From Gammaproteobacteria bacterium (GTDB lineage: Bacteria; Pseudomonadota; Gammaproteobacteria; Pseudomonadales; Oleiphilaceae), in NCBI GenBank assembly GCA_003695085.1, contig RFIV01000198.1, positions 1-21,908 of the forward strand: a DNA stretch of 21,908 bases, in the 5' to 3' direction. Positions 1-7,969 of this stretch are shown in pieces. A program made the position numbers and the translations under genes. Each line of letters starts with the position of its first letter. Position 1 is the first letter of the stretch. The notes under the pieces were generated by a model. That model was given only the letters and a program-made list of their open reading frames with translations, was not told the DNA's origin and ran no database searches.

Positions 1-749
1 GTCGTGACCAGAACCAGCCCTTCCCGCCCATGCTCGCGAATATGCCGTGCTGCCAGCTTGGCCAGCGTTGTCGTCTTACCCGCCCCGGTCGGCCCCAGCA
101 AGGCAACTGCTCGGGGGCCCGATTTTTTTTCAATGTCACATACCGGAATCGCTCGGGCAAGATGTGCCAGTGTTTCGTTCCAGCGTTTCTCGGGGTCCTG
201 CTCCCTTACCTGCCCAAGCATGGATCCGGCCATCGTGGAGGAAATCCCCAGCCCCTCGAGCCGGGCTTGCAGCGGGTCCTCCGATTCGGTGGGCCGCCCC
301 CGGGTTTCTTTCAGCAGGGCCTTGAGTGCTGCAATCTCTGACTGCATGGCCGCCAGCGCCTCACTGACGGGCCCCCCATTCAGGCGCTCCCCATCGTCCT
401 CCGGTGAAGAGGGTGTCCGGGGCTTCGTGCGGTTATCCGTGCCGGGATGCGTTTTTTCCGCTGCACTGTGCCGGTGAACCGCCTGCTGAACCCGACGCTG
501 AGCACGCTCCATTTCTTCATCCAGCAGGGCACGCCGGGTCGCCAGCCGCCGGGCGATTTCAGCCTCGGTCGCATCCTGAACCGGTGCTTGTTGCCGGGCT
601 TCTTCCGGATCGTAATCCAGAGCGCACACCACCTCCGTGCGATCGCCTACCTTTCGGGTGGACAAAATCATGGCATCCGCACCCAACGCTTCCCGCACTT
701 GTTTCAGCGCCTCTTGCATTGAAGGTGCTATGAATCGTTTTACGTGCAT
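1..749 (-). CDS. flhF: FlhF, SRP-type GTPase for polar flagellar placement (5' part only)
   Basis: FlhF is an SRP-family GTPase that marks the cell pole for flagellar assembly and affects flagellar number. The first 249 residues are present and the frame is open through the left edge, so the gene is cut by the window. The start MHVKRFIAPSMQEALKQVRE is typical of the FlhF N-terminal domain. A charged, poorly conserved linker (about residues 60-160, the B domain) follows, then the start of the NG GTPase domain with the P loop GPTGAGKTT at residues 219-227. The ATG at 749 is preceded by a G-rich Shine-Dalgarno that overlaps the flhA stop region, 13 nt after flhA. An out-of-frame ATG at 756 is a decoy. 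FleN/FlhG would be expected next, outside the window. Co-transcription with flhA is inferred from the spacing. Confidence 0.95.
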   Translation of the reverse strand, partial: MHVKRFIAPSMQEALKQVREALGADAMILSTRKVGDRTEVVCALDYDPEEARQQAPVQDATEAEIARRLATRRALLDEEMERAQRRVQQAVHRHSAAEKTHPGTDNRTKPRTPSSPEDDGERLNGGPVSEALAAMQSEIAALKALLKETRGRPTESEDPLQARLEGLGISSTMAGSMLGQVREQDPEKRWNETLAHLARAIPVCDIEKKSGPRAVALLGPTGAGKTTTLAKLAARHIREHGREGLVLVT

Positions 750-762
750 GGTTCATCCCCCC

Positions 763-2937
763 TTATTCAGAGATGGTTGCAACTATGGTGATCTGTTTGT
801 TGTCCGGTATTTCCTGGTACGCGAGCACGTGCAGACGCTCGACCGCCATGCTCACAAACCGGGCCATGGCAGGTCTGAGCACATTGGAGACCAACAGCAC
901 TGCCGGCTTGCCCATCATTTCCTGCTTTTGAACGGCTTCGCTGAGCGAGCGCTGAAGCTTCTCCATCAGACCGGGTTCCAGAATGAGGCCCATGTCTGTC
1001 GCGCCGCTTTGTTGCGCCTGCTGCATGGATTTCATCAGAATCTGCTCCAGCTGCGGGTCCAGTGTAATCACCGGCAGTTCAGGATCATTCCCGCAAATGC
1101 GCTGGACAATCAACCGCCGGAGCGCAACACGGACATGCGCAGTCAGTGCGTCCGGGTCCTGTGTCCTGGGCATGGCATTGACTATGGCTTCGGCGATGGT
1201 ACGCATGTCACGAATGGGCACATCTTCCTTGAGCAGGTTCTGCAGCACCTTGAGCAGCTGACTGATGCTCACGGTGGTGGGTACCAGTTCCTCTGCCAGT
1301 TTGGGCGCCTTGCGGGTGAGCTGTTCCAGCCACTGCTGCACTTCTTCGTGTCCGAGCAGTTCGTGCGCGTGCTTGAGCAGGACCTGATTCAGGTGCGTGG
1401 CCACAACCGTGGAGGCATCCACGACGGTGTATCCCAGGGTCTGCGCCTGTTCACGCAGTGCCGGGTCAATCCAGATGGCCTCCAGTCCGAATGCCGGGTC
1501 CTTGCCGGGAATGCCTTCCAGCTCACCAAATACCTGGCCCGGGTTGATGGCCATCTCCCGGTCAGGGTGGATCTCGGCTTCGGCAACCGGCACGCCCATC
1601 AGGGTGATGCGATAGCCATTGGGCACCAGATCCAGGTTATCCCGAATGTGTACGGACGGCATCAGAAAGCCCAGCTCCTGCGAGAGCTTCTTGCGCACCC
1701 CCTTGATGCGACCAAGCAGCTGTCCGCCCTGCCCCTTGTCAACCAGCGGGATGAGGCGGTACCCCACCTCCAACCCGACCAGATCCACATTGGCCACATC
1801 CTCCCAGCCCAGCTCGGGCGTCTGCCCACCCTCAGGCAAGGCCTGTGCTGGCGCGCCTTCCAGCGCAGGCCCGGCTGACGGCGAGGGGGCTCCCGCGGTT
1901 GGCGGTGCCCCGGCCGGGCGTGAGGCGCCACCTTCTTCAACGGCTTCCGGCGTTCTGGCCTTCCTGGCCATCCACCATGCAGCCCCGGCCGCCAGCGCAG
2001 CCAGAGACAGAAAGGCAAAGTGCGGCATGCCCGGTACAAGCCCCATAATGGTCAGGACGCCCGAGGCAACCGCCAGTGCACGGGGTGAACGCACCATCTG
2101 ATCCATGATCTGATGTGCCATGTCCTGCTGGGTGGACACCCGCGTGACCATGATGGCTGCAGCCGTGGACAAGAGCAGCGAAGGAATCTGTGCCACCAGA
2201 CCGTCACCAATGGTCAGCAATGCATACTTCTGAACGGCGTCAGCAAACTCGAGATTGTGCTGCATGACGCCAATGGATAATCCGCCAATGAGGTTGATGG
2301 CCAGAATCAGCAATCCGGCCACGGCATCACCACGGACGAATTTGGACGCACCATCCATGGCACCGTAAAAATCCGCTTCCGAAGCGACTTCCGCCCGACG
2401 CCGCTTGGCTTCATCCTGGTCAATCAATCCGGCATTCAGATCCGCATCAATGGCCATCTGCTTGCCGGGCATGGCATCCAGCGTGAAGCGCGCACTGACT
2501 TCCGATACCCGGCCCGCTCCCTTGGTGACCACCACAAAGTTGATGATCATGAGAATGGCGAAGACCACCAGACCTACGGCGTAGTTGCCGCCAATCACCA
2601 CTTCACCGAAAGACTGAATGACCTTGCCCGCAGCATCTCCGCCCTCATGCCCCCTGAGCAACACGACACGTGTCGAGGCCACATTGAGCGCCAGCCGGAG
2701 CAGGGTTGCCACCAGCAGTACCGTCGGAAAAATGGCGAATTCCAGGGGTCTGAGTGCGTAGACGCACACAAGCAGAATGACCAGCGACAGGGCGATGTTG
2801 AACGTGAACAACACGTCCAGCATGAACGGCGGTACGGGCAGCGTCATCATGGCCAGCAGTGCCATGAGCAGTACAGGAATGCCCAGGTTGCCCTGTGCCA
2901 ATCCTCGTACGGTATTGAGTGCGGCGATGCGCGCCAT
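763..2937 (-). CDS. flhA: FlhA, flagellar type III export gate protein
   Basis: FlhA is the large inner-membrane subunit of the flagellar export gate. Its C-terminal cytoplasmic domains form a nonamer ring that docks chaperone-substrate complexes, and its membrane part contributes to proton-driven export. The protein has 724 residues. About eight hydrophobic segments lie within residues 20-322, with the conserved RLALNVASTR stretch at 81-90 and the cytoplasmic FHIPEP loop at about 145-200. Asp204 in KFVRGD matches the conserved gate aspartate (Asp208 in Salmonella by recall). The linker at about 326-378 is Ala/Pro/Gly-rich and makes the protein roughly 30 residues longer than the usual 690-700. 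The ATG at 2937 has an AGGAG Shine-Dalgarno 7 nt away. A 138-nt gap from flhB holds a sigma-54 candidate promoter and a hairpin. Confidence 0.97.
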   Translation of the reverse strand: MARIAALNTVRGLAQGNLGIPVLLMALLAMMTLPVPPFMLDVLFTFNIALSLVILLVCVYALRPLEFAIFPTVLLVATLLRLALNVASTRVVLLRGHEGGDAAGKVIQSFGEVVIGGNYAVGLVVFAILMIINFVVVTKGAGRVSEVSARFTLDAMPGKQMAIDADLNAGLIDQDEAKRRRAEVASEADFYGAMDGASKFVRGDAVAGLLILAINLIGGLSIGVMQHNLEFADAVQKYALLTIGDGLVAQIPSLLLSTAAAIMVTRVSTQQDMAHQIMDQMVRSPRALAVASGVLTIMGLVPGMPHFAFLSLAALAAGAAWWMARKARTPEAVEEGGASRPAGAPPTAGAPSPSAGPALEGAPAQALPEGGQTPELGWEDVANVDLVGLEVGYRLIPLVDKGQGGQLLGRIKGVRKKLSQELGFLMPSVHIRDNLDLVPNGYRITLMGVPVAEAEIHPDREMAINPGQVFGELEGIPGKDPAFGLEAIWIDPALREQAQTLGYTVVDASTVVATHLNQVLLKHAHELLGHEEVQQWLEQLTRKAPKLAEELVPTTVSISQLLKVLQNLLKEDVPIRDMRTIAEAIVNAMPRTQDPDALTAHVRVALRRLIVQRICGNDPELPVITLDPQLEQILMKSMQQAQQSGATDMGLILEPGLMEKLQRSLSEAVQKQEMMGKPAVLLVSNVLRPAMARFVSMAVERLHVLAYQEIPDNKQITIVATISE

Positions 2938-3075
2938 AAGACTCCTGCTACAACCTCTGGTGTCGAAAACCCGTCAGAAACGGGCTACCCCAGAGGTGTT
3001 TTGCAAGGATCAGGCCATGTTATTCTTGTGGAGACGGGTGACCGGGGCCTCTCGGCCTGCCTGTCATGCATGAGA
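2938..3075 (-). promoter_or_regulatory. flhB-flhA intergenic region: sigma-54 promoter and structured leader
   Basis: This is one of the few real gaps in the cluster. On the minus strand TGGCCTGATCCTTGCA (3017-3002) has -24 GG and -12 GC separated by exactly 10 nt, a strong match to the sigma-54 consensus, and would start transcription near 2991. Downstream lies an inverted repeat, ACCTCTGG (2997-2990) with CCAGAGGT (2960-2953). It encloses a second hairpin, CCCGT-TTCTG-ACGGG (2984-2970), followed by TTTT. Upstream of the promoter are a CATGCATG palindrome (3065-3072) and a small GGCC-GAGA-GGCC hairpin. The promoter call rests on consensus matching only. Confidence 0.65.
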
Positions 3076-4209
3076 TCAGTCGCGCCTGAGATCATCCGGG
3101 ATGGGTACATCACGCACCGGCTGCGGGCGCTCTCCTCGCCCCTTGCGGAACTCGCGCAGGCGGAACACATAGGCCAGAATCTGAGCCACGGCGACATACA
3201 GTCCCTGTGGAATTTCCTGATCCACCTCCGTGTGGTAGTAGACGGATCGGGCCAAAGGCGGCGCCTCGACCTGCTCGACGCCATGCTCACGGGCAATCTC
3301 TCTTATCTTCAGGGCCATGAAATCCACCCCCTTGGCGACCAGAACGGGCGCTCCGTCGCTGTCCGGATCGTACTTCAGAGCCACCGAGTAGTGGGTCGGG
3401 TTGGTGATCACCACATCGGCCTTGGGCACTTCCTGCAACATCCTTCGCTGGGCCATGTCCATCTGCAGCTCACGGATACGTCGCTTGACCTCGGGCTTGC
3501 CTTCCGTTTCCTTGAATTCATCCTTGATTTCCTGCTTGGTCATGCGCAGGTTCTTCTGGTGGTCATAGATCTGAAAGGGCACGTCGACCAGCGCAATGAG
3601 AATGAGTGAAGCGGCCAGGAACAGAAAGCTCCACGCGAGAATGGACAAGGCATGCGCAACGCCAGGCCGCAGGGGCTCATGACTGATGGCGAGCAGGTCA
3701 TCCAGTACCTGCATGAGCACGAGCCAGGCCACCCCCCCTACCACGACAGTCTTGAGCACCGCCTTGACCAGCTCCATCAGCGACTTGACCGAGAACATGC
3801 GCTTCAGCCCCTGCAGGGGATTCATGCGACTGAATTTTGGCATGAGCGCCTTGCCACTGAGCAGCAGCCCACCCACACCGATGGATGACAGGATGGCCAC
3901 CACCCAGAGCATGATAAGCAGGGGCAGAAAGGTCAGCAGGGCATCCAGTGCTGAGGCCTTGAGTGCAGAGAGCATGAAGGTCGCATCCAGCGCTTCATCC
4001 CGATGGACACTGAAATTGCCACGAAACAGCCGGGCCATACCATCGCCGATGGTGGTCTGAAAGAAAAAGAATCCTGCGGCCCCGGCCAGCAACACCGCCA
4101 TGGTGTTCAGCTCGCGCGAGCGTGGCAGCTGGCCTTCCTCTCGCGCCTTTTCAAGTTTTCGCGGGGTCGGCTGTTCGGTTTTTTCCTGGCTGCTGTCGTT
4201 TTCTGCCAT
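3076..4209 (-). CDS. flhB: FlhB, export gate substrate-specificity switch
   Basis: FlhB is the membrane protein whose self-cleaved cytoplasmic domain switches export from rod/hook to filament substrates, in dialogue with FliK. The 377-residue length is normal. It begins with the typical polar segment containing KTEQPTPRKLEKAREEGQ (10-27), has four hydrophobic segments between about 35 and 212, and carries the autocleavage motif NPTH at 270-273, with cleavage expected after Asn270. The following HYSVALKY segment is also characteristic. The ATG at 4209 lies 9 nt after the fliR stop, and its AAGGGGG Shine-Dalgarno overlaps that stop codon, indicating translational coupling. It is the last gene before the flhA promoter region. 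Confidence 0.97.
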   Translation of the reverse strand: MAENDSSQEKTEQPTPRKLEKAREEGQLPRSRELNTMAVLLAGAAGFFFFQTTIGDGMARLFRGNFSVHRDEALDATFMLSALKASALDALLTFLPLLIMLWVVAILSSIGVGGLLLSGKALMPKFSRMNPLQGLKRMFSVKSLMELVKAVLKTVVVGGVAWLVLMQVLDDLLAISHEPLRPGVAHALSILAWSFLFLAASLILIALVDVPFQIYDHQKNLRMTKQEIKDEFKETEGKPEVKRRIRELQMDMAQRRMLQEVPKADVVITNPTHYSVALKYDPDSDGAPVLVAKGVDFMALKIREIAREHGVEQVEAPPLARSVYYHTEVDQEIPQGLYVAVAQILAYVFRLREFRKGRGERPQPVRDVPIPDDLRRD

Positions 4210-4218
4210 ACCGCCCCC

Positions 4219-4998
4219 TTACGGCGTATCCAGAATCGTGCGCATGAATCCAAGCGTATCTTCCGTCAGGCGCTGAAATCCCGGCAGAAAATCGGCCGTA
4301 CCGATCCAGAAAAACAGCAGCCCCAGCACCACGGACACCGGAAAGCCGATGGAGAAAATATTCATCTGGGGTGCTGCCCGCGTCATGACCCCGAAGGAGA
4401 TGTTGACCAGCAGCAATGCCGTGACCGCTGGCAGTGCAATCATCAGCGCTCCGGCAAAGAGCCAGCTCATGCGCCCGGCAATCAACCCCCACCCACCTTG
4501 TGAAATGCCCCCGGCACCGATGGGCAGCACCTCGAAGCTGTCGATGATGACCTCAAACGCCACCAGGTGCCCGTTCATGGACAGAAACAGCAGCGTCACC
4601 AGCATGAGATAGAACTGCCCCAATGCCGCCACGGAAATCCCGTTGGCCGGATCCACCATGGACGCGAAACCCAGCCCCATCTGCATGGCGATGGCCTGCC
4701 CCGCGACCACAAAAAGCTGAAACAACAGGAGCAGGCAGAATCCCATGGCTACCCCCACGAAAATCTGCTCCACGACAATCGCCAGAGACGGCCAGGACAG
4801 CGGATCCAGCGCAGGCACATCCTTGATCTGAGGCGCCACCACCACCGTGATCAGCAGCGCCAGCACGAGCCGCACGCGCGGGGAGACGATCTGGGTCCCG
4901 ATCACGGGCATGACCATCAGGAAGCTGGCGATACGGAACAGGGGCCAGAGATGCTGTCCCACGAACTGCCCGATCTGTGCGTCACTGACTTCCCACAT
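4219..4998 (-). CDS. fliR: FliR, flagellar export gate component
   Basis: FliR is an integral membrane subunit that forms the export gate core with FliP and FliQ beneath the MS ring. The protein has 259 residues, normal for the family, with about six long hydrophobic segments and few charged residues. The stretch PVIGTQIVSPRVRLVLAL after the first membrane segment is typical of FliR. The ATG at 4998 lies 13 nt after the fliQ stop, with only a weak G-rich Shine-Dalgarno, so translation probably depends on coupling to fliQ. Its place between fliQ and flhB is the standard order. Confidence 0.95.
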   Translation of the reverse strand: MWEVSDAQIGQFVGQHLWPLFRIASFLMVMPVIGTQIVSPRVRLVLALLITVVVAPQIKDVPALDPLSWPSLAIVVEQIFVGVAMGFCLLLLFQLFVVAGQAIAMQMGLGFASMVDPANGISVAALGQFYLMLVTLLFLSMNGHLVAFEVIIDSFEVLPIGAGGISQGGWGLIAGRMSWLFAGALMIALPAVTALLLVNISFGVMTRAAPQMNIFSIGFPVSVVLGLLFFWIGTADFLPGFQRLTEDTLGFMRTILDTP

Positions 4999-5011
4999 AC
5001 CCCGGCGCGCC

Positions 5012-5281
5012 CTACCCGATCACGAACGGAATGTTCTGAATCAGCGTCTGGCTGAAATCCATCAGCCGCCCGAGCAACCAGGGACCGGCCAGAATCAGCA
5101 CCAGCAGCGTGACGAGCAGGCGCGGCAGAAAGCTCAGTGTTTGCTCGTTAATCTGCGTCGCCGCCTGAAAGATACTGACCAGCAACCCCACCGCCAGCGA
5201 CGGCCCGATGATGACGGCCACCATGACCACGATCAGGTAGAGCGCTTCGCGAAAGATATCCAATACCACTTCCGGCGTCAT
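5012..5281 (-). CDS. fliQ: FliQ, flagellar export gate component
   Basis: FliQ is a small two-helix membrane subunit that surrounds the FliP-FliR core of the export gate. The 89-residue protein begins MTPEVVLDIFREAL, has two hydrophobic hairpin helices (about residues 15-38 and 52-72), and contains the conserved loop segment SIFQAATQINEQTLSF between them, diagnostic of the family. The ATG at 5281 has a TAGGAGA Shine-Dalgarno and starts 9 nt after the fliP stop. Confidence 0.96.
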   Translation of the reverse strand: MTPEVVLDIFREALYLIVVMVAVIIGPSLAVGLLVSIFQAATQINEQTLSFLPRLLVTLLVLILAGPWLLGRLMDFSQTLIQNIPFVIG

Positions 5282-5290
5282 GAGAATCTC

Positions 5291-6088
5291 CTACAGGCCG
5301 AAACTGGACGCCAGGGTCCCCATGATCAGGGCCCAACCGTCCACCAGTACAAACAGCATGATCTTGAACGGCAGCGAGATGATGATGGGTGACAGCATCA
5401 TCATCCCCATCGCCATGAGCACACTGGCCACCACCATGTCGATGATCAGAAAGGGTATGAACAACAGAAAGCCAATCTGGAAGGCCGTCTTCAGCTCACT
5501 GGTCACAAATGCCGGCAACAAGATGGTGAGAGGTGCCTCGTCGGGGCTGGCGTATTTGCCTTCGTCCCCGGCCAGGCGTACGAAAAGGTTCAGATCGGAC
5601 TCGCGGGTCTGCATGAGCATGAACTCACGGAAGGGACCCACGGCCGCCTGAGCCGCATCCTGAAAGATCATTTCATCGTTCAGATACGGTTGCAGTGCCT
5701 GCTCGTTCACCTTGTTCAACACCGGTGACATGATGAAGAAGGTCAGAAACAGCGCCAGCCCGACCAGAATCTGATTGGACGGCGTCTGCTGCAGACCGAG
5801 TGCCTGGCGCAGAATGGCAAATACGATGATGATGCGCGTAAAGGAGGTCATCATCATGAGTGCCGCAGGCAGGAACGTGATCGCCGTCATCAGCGCCAGA
5901 ATCTGGAGCGTCACGGTGTATTCCTGAGTACCGTCCGGCTGGGTCACCACTTTCAGTGCTGGCAAACCATCCGGCGCTGCGAACGCGGCACCGGGGAGGA
6001 CGAACAAGAGTCCCAGAGGGGCCCATCGCCGGAGATTCCGACGCAGGCGATCAGTCAAATGTATGTTTGGGTTCCGGCGGTGTGTCAT
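5291..6088 (-). CDS. fliP: FliP, flagellar export gate core protein
   Basis: FliP forms the pentameric core of the export gate. The 265-residue protein starts with an arginine-rich stretch and a hydrophobic signal-like segment ending near AFA (35-37), consistent with the cleavable signal peptide known for FliP. The mature part contains the conserved TSFTRIIIVFAILRQALGLQ (81-100) and a long hydrophobic C-terminal half with four membrane segments in total. The ATG at 6088 has a GGGAAG Shine-Dalgarno and lies inside the end of fliO, giving a 38-nt overlap. No in-frame alternative with a better ribosome site was seen. Confidence 0.96.
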   Translation of the reverse strand: MTHRRNPNIHLTDRLRRNLRRWAPLGLLFVLPGAAFAAPDGLPALKVVTQPDGTQEYTVTLQILALMTAITFLPAALMMMTSFTRIIIVFAILRQALGLQQTPSNQILVGLALFLTFFIMSPVLNKVNEQALQPYLNDEMIFQDAAQAAVGPFREFMLMQTRESDLNLFVRLAGDEGKYASPDEAPLTILLPAFVTSELKTAFQIGFLLFIPFLIIDMVVASVLMAMGMMMLSPIIISLPFKIMLFVLVDGWALIMGTLASSFGL

Positions 6089-6440
6089 TGCTTCCCGTCA
6101 GTTTTTTGTCACGGACGAGAAGGCTCTGCAATTTGCGTGCAAATTCTGAATCAGCGGGGGCGGATACGGCTTCCGACGTGGCCTCAAAGTCGTTGCCAAG
6201 CGATTTGAGCAGTACAATGGATTGAGGCGTCACTCCGATCAGCAAGGACTCCTCGCCTGCACGGATCACCATGACACGTTCGCGCTGTCCTACTGGCAAG
6301 ACGGCCTGAATCCTGAGCGCACGACTGCTCTGGCCGGTCATGCCATTGAGCCGGCGCATGAGCCAGACGCTCCCCCAGATGGCTGCCACCACCAGCAGGA
6401 GAGACAGGCCAATCTGAAGGATGACCGACGTACTATCCAT
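6051..6440 (-). CDS. fliO: FliO, export gate assembly chaperone
   Basis: FliO is a poorly conserved single-pass membrane protein that helps FliP assemble. I chose the ATG at 6440 (129 residues, starting MDSTSVILQIGLS). It overlaps the fliN stop in an 8-nt ATG/TAG junction and puts the membrane helix (about residues 7-27) at the N terminus, as expected. An upstream in-frame ATG at 6506 would add 22 residues encoded inside fliN that do not look like FliO. After the helix, a small domain with RALRIQAVLPVGQRERVMVI and GEESLLIGVT matches FliO. The Shine-Dalgarno is weak, so coupling to fliN is likely. Confidence 0.88.
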   Translation of the reverse strand: MDSTSVILQIGLSLLLVVAAIWGSVWLMRRLNGMTGQSSRALRIQAVLPVGQRERVMVIRAGEESLLIGVTPQSIVLLKSLGNDFEATSEAVSAPADSEFARKLQSLLVRDKKLTGSNDTPPEPKHTFD

Positions 6441-6969
6441 GGCGCAGTTTCTTGATGCGCTCCGAAGGGCTGATGACGTCGGTGAGGCGAATCCCGAACT
6501 TCTCATTGACCATCACCACCTCGCCATGCGCAATCAGGGTGCCGTTTACCAGAACATCCAACGGCTCCCCCGCCAACCGATCCAGCTCGATGACCGAGCC
6601 CTGATTGAGCTGCAGCAGGTTCCGGATGGGAATCTGTGTGTTACCCACCTCCATGGAAATCGTCACCGGAATGTCGAGAATGACATCCAGATCCGGTGCG
6701 CCCGGCGGCGGTGGCACATCATCCCCCCCGAAATCTTCCAGAGGCGCGGGCTCCACGGACTGTCCGGCGGCCTCGGCCTCGGCCATGGCCGCAGCCCACT
6801 CATCCTCCACCGAAGCCCCTTCGCCCGGGGCGCCCGCGTCTTCAGTCGTTTCCTGCTCTTCCAGCGCGGCAGCCCACTCGTCAGCCAAGGCTTCGCCGTT
6901 ATTGATGTCGACTTCTTTTTCAGCAGACGGATCTACTCCGCCTTCACCGGGGGTTTCATCTTCAGCCAT
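6433..6969 (-). CDS. fliN: FliN, flagellar C-ring switch protein
   Basis: FliN forms the base of the C ring, contributes to direction switching, and docks FliH-FliI at the export gate. The conserved SpoA/CheC-like domain fills about residues 97-173 (ILDIPVTISMEVGNTQIPIR; SVIELDRLAGEPLDVLVNG; VNEKFGIRLTDV). The N-terminal part is acidic and Ala-rich and carries the family DEWAAAL motif twice, at 30-38 and 56-64. At 178 residues it is longer than enteric FliN (about 137). The ATG at 6969 sits inside fliM (37-nt overlap) and has a perfect AAGGAGGT Shine-Dalgarno, which decides the start. Confidence 0.96.
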   Translation of the reverse strand: MAEDETPGEGGVDPSAEKEVDINNGEALADEWAAALEEQETTEDAGAPGEGASVEDEWAAAMAEAEAAGQSVEPAPLEDFGGDDVPPPPGAPDLDVILDIPVTISMEVGNTQIPIRNLLQLNQGSVIELDRLAGEPLDVLVNGTLIAHGEVVMVNEKFGIRLTDVISPSERIKKLRHG

Positions 6970-7955
6970 TCGACCTCCTTCGCCGGGTTCGGCCCCGGGC
7001 GTTCAAACTTGCTCGTAATTTTCAGCGCCAGGTTCTCGTTCATTTGCCCCAGACGTGCATTGTAGATCGGAACACCGTTTGCCGTCATGACGATGGTTTC
7101 CGGCAAGTCCACGGGTATCACATCGCCGGCCTTGAACTTTGCCACCTCGCGCAGCTTGATCTTCCGCTTCGCCACCGTGGCATTGACGTTGACCGGGGCG
7201 TCCAGGATGTCCTGCTGCAGCGCATTGATCCAGCGCTCGTCCACCTCGTCCACATCCGACTGAACACCCGCATCCAGCACCTCGCGAATGGGCTCGATCA
7301 TGGAGTACGGCAGTGCCAGTTGCAGATCACCCCCGCCCCCGTCAAGCTCGATGTGAAAGGTGCTGACCACCACGACCTCACTGGGACTGACGATGTTGGC
7401 CATGGCCGGGTTGACCTCCGAGTTGATGTACTCGAAATCGACCTTCATGACGGCATTCCAGGCCTCTTTCATGTCGACGAAGACCTGTTCCAGCACCATC
7501 TGCACGATACGGATTTCCGTGGGCGTGAATTCCCGCCCCTCGATCTTCGCGTGCCGGCCATCACCTCCGAAAAAGTTGTCCACCAGCTTGAAGACAAGCT
7601 TGGCGTCCAGAATGAACAGGGCCGTTCCCCGCAGCGGGCGCATCTTTACCAGATTGAGGCTGGTGGGTACGTAAAGCGTGTGCACGTACTCACCGAATTT
7701 CAGAATCTGAACACCTCCCGACGCCACGTCGGCGTTGCGGCGCAGGAGGTTGAACAAGCTGATACGGGTATAGCGGGCAAACCGCTCATTGATCATCTCG
7801 AGCGTGGGCATGCGCCCGCGCACGATCCGATCCTGGCTGGTCAGGTCATAATTCTTGACGCCCGACGCATCGGCAGTGTCCTCCGTTTCGATGTCGCCAT
7901 CATCGACACCGTGGAGGAGCGCATCAATTTCGTCTTGTGACAGCAGATCCTGCAC
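6933..7955 (-). CDS. fliM: FliM, flagellar motor switch protein
   Basis: FliM is the middle C-ring subunit; it binds phosphorylated CheY and links FliG to FliN. The N-terminal CheY-binding peptide LSQDEIDALLHG (5-16) is intact. It is followed by the CheC-like middle domain (about 45-230) and a C-terminal SpoA domain (about 250-325) that pairs with FliN. The 340-residue length is slightly above normal. The start codon is GTG at 7955, with GAGG/AAGG Shine-Dalgarno elements 13 nt after the fliL stop. No ATG fits the conserved N terminus. The gene ends inside fliN. Confidence 0.96.
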   Translation of the reverse strand: MQDLLSQDEIDALLHGVDDGDIETEDTADASGVKNYDLTSQDRIVRGRMPTLEMINERFARYTRISLFNLLRRNADVASGGVQILKFGEYVHTLYVPTSLNLVKMRPLRGTALFILDAKLVFKLVDNFFGGDGRHAKIEGREFTPTEIRIVQMVLEQVFVDMKEAWNAVMKVDFEYINSEVNPAMANIVSPSEVVVVSTFHIELDGGGGDLQLALPYSMIEPIREVLDAGVQSDVDEVDERWINALQQDILDAPVNVNATVAKRKIKLREVAKFKAGDVIPVDLPETIVMTANGVPIYNARLGQMNENLALKITSKFERPGPNPAKEVEWLKMKPPVKAE

Positions 7956-7969
7956 AGCCTTACCTCGGT

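Noticed and set aside
559..756. Small frame starting at the ATG at 756 before flhF
   Set aside because: It is out of frame with flhF and lacks family resemblance. The ATG at 749 gives the conserved FlhF N terminus.
637..1878. 413-codon open frame on the plus strand
   Set aside because: Antisense to flhA and the start of flhF; no family resemblance and no promoter or ribosome site.
6441..6506. Extended FliO N terminus starting at 6506
   Set aside because: The extra 22 residues are encoded within fliN and precede what should be the N-terminal membrane helix. The ATG at 6440 forms a normal 8-nt overlap with fliN.
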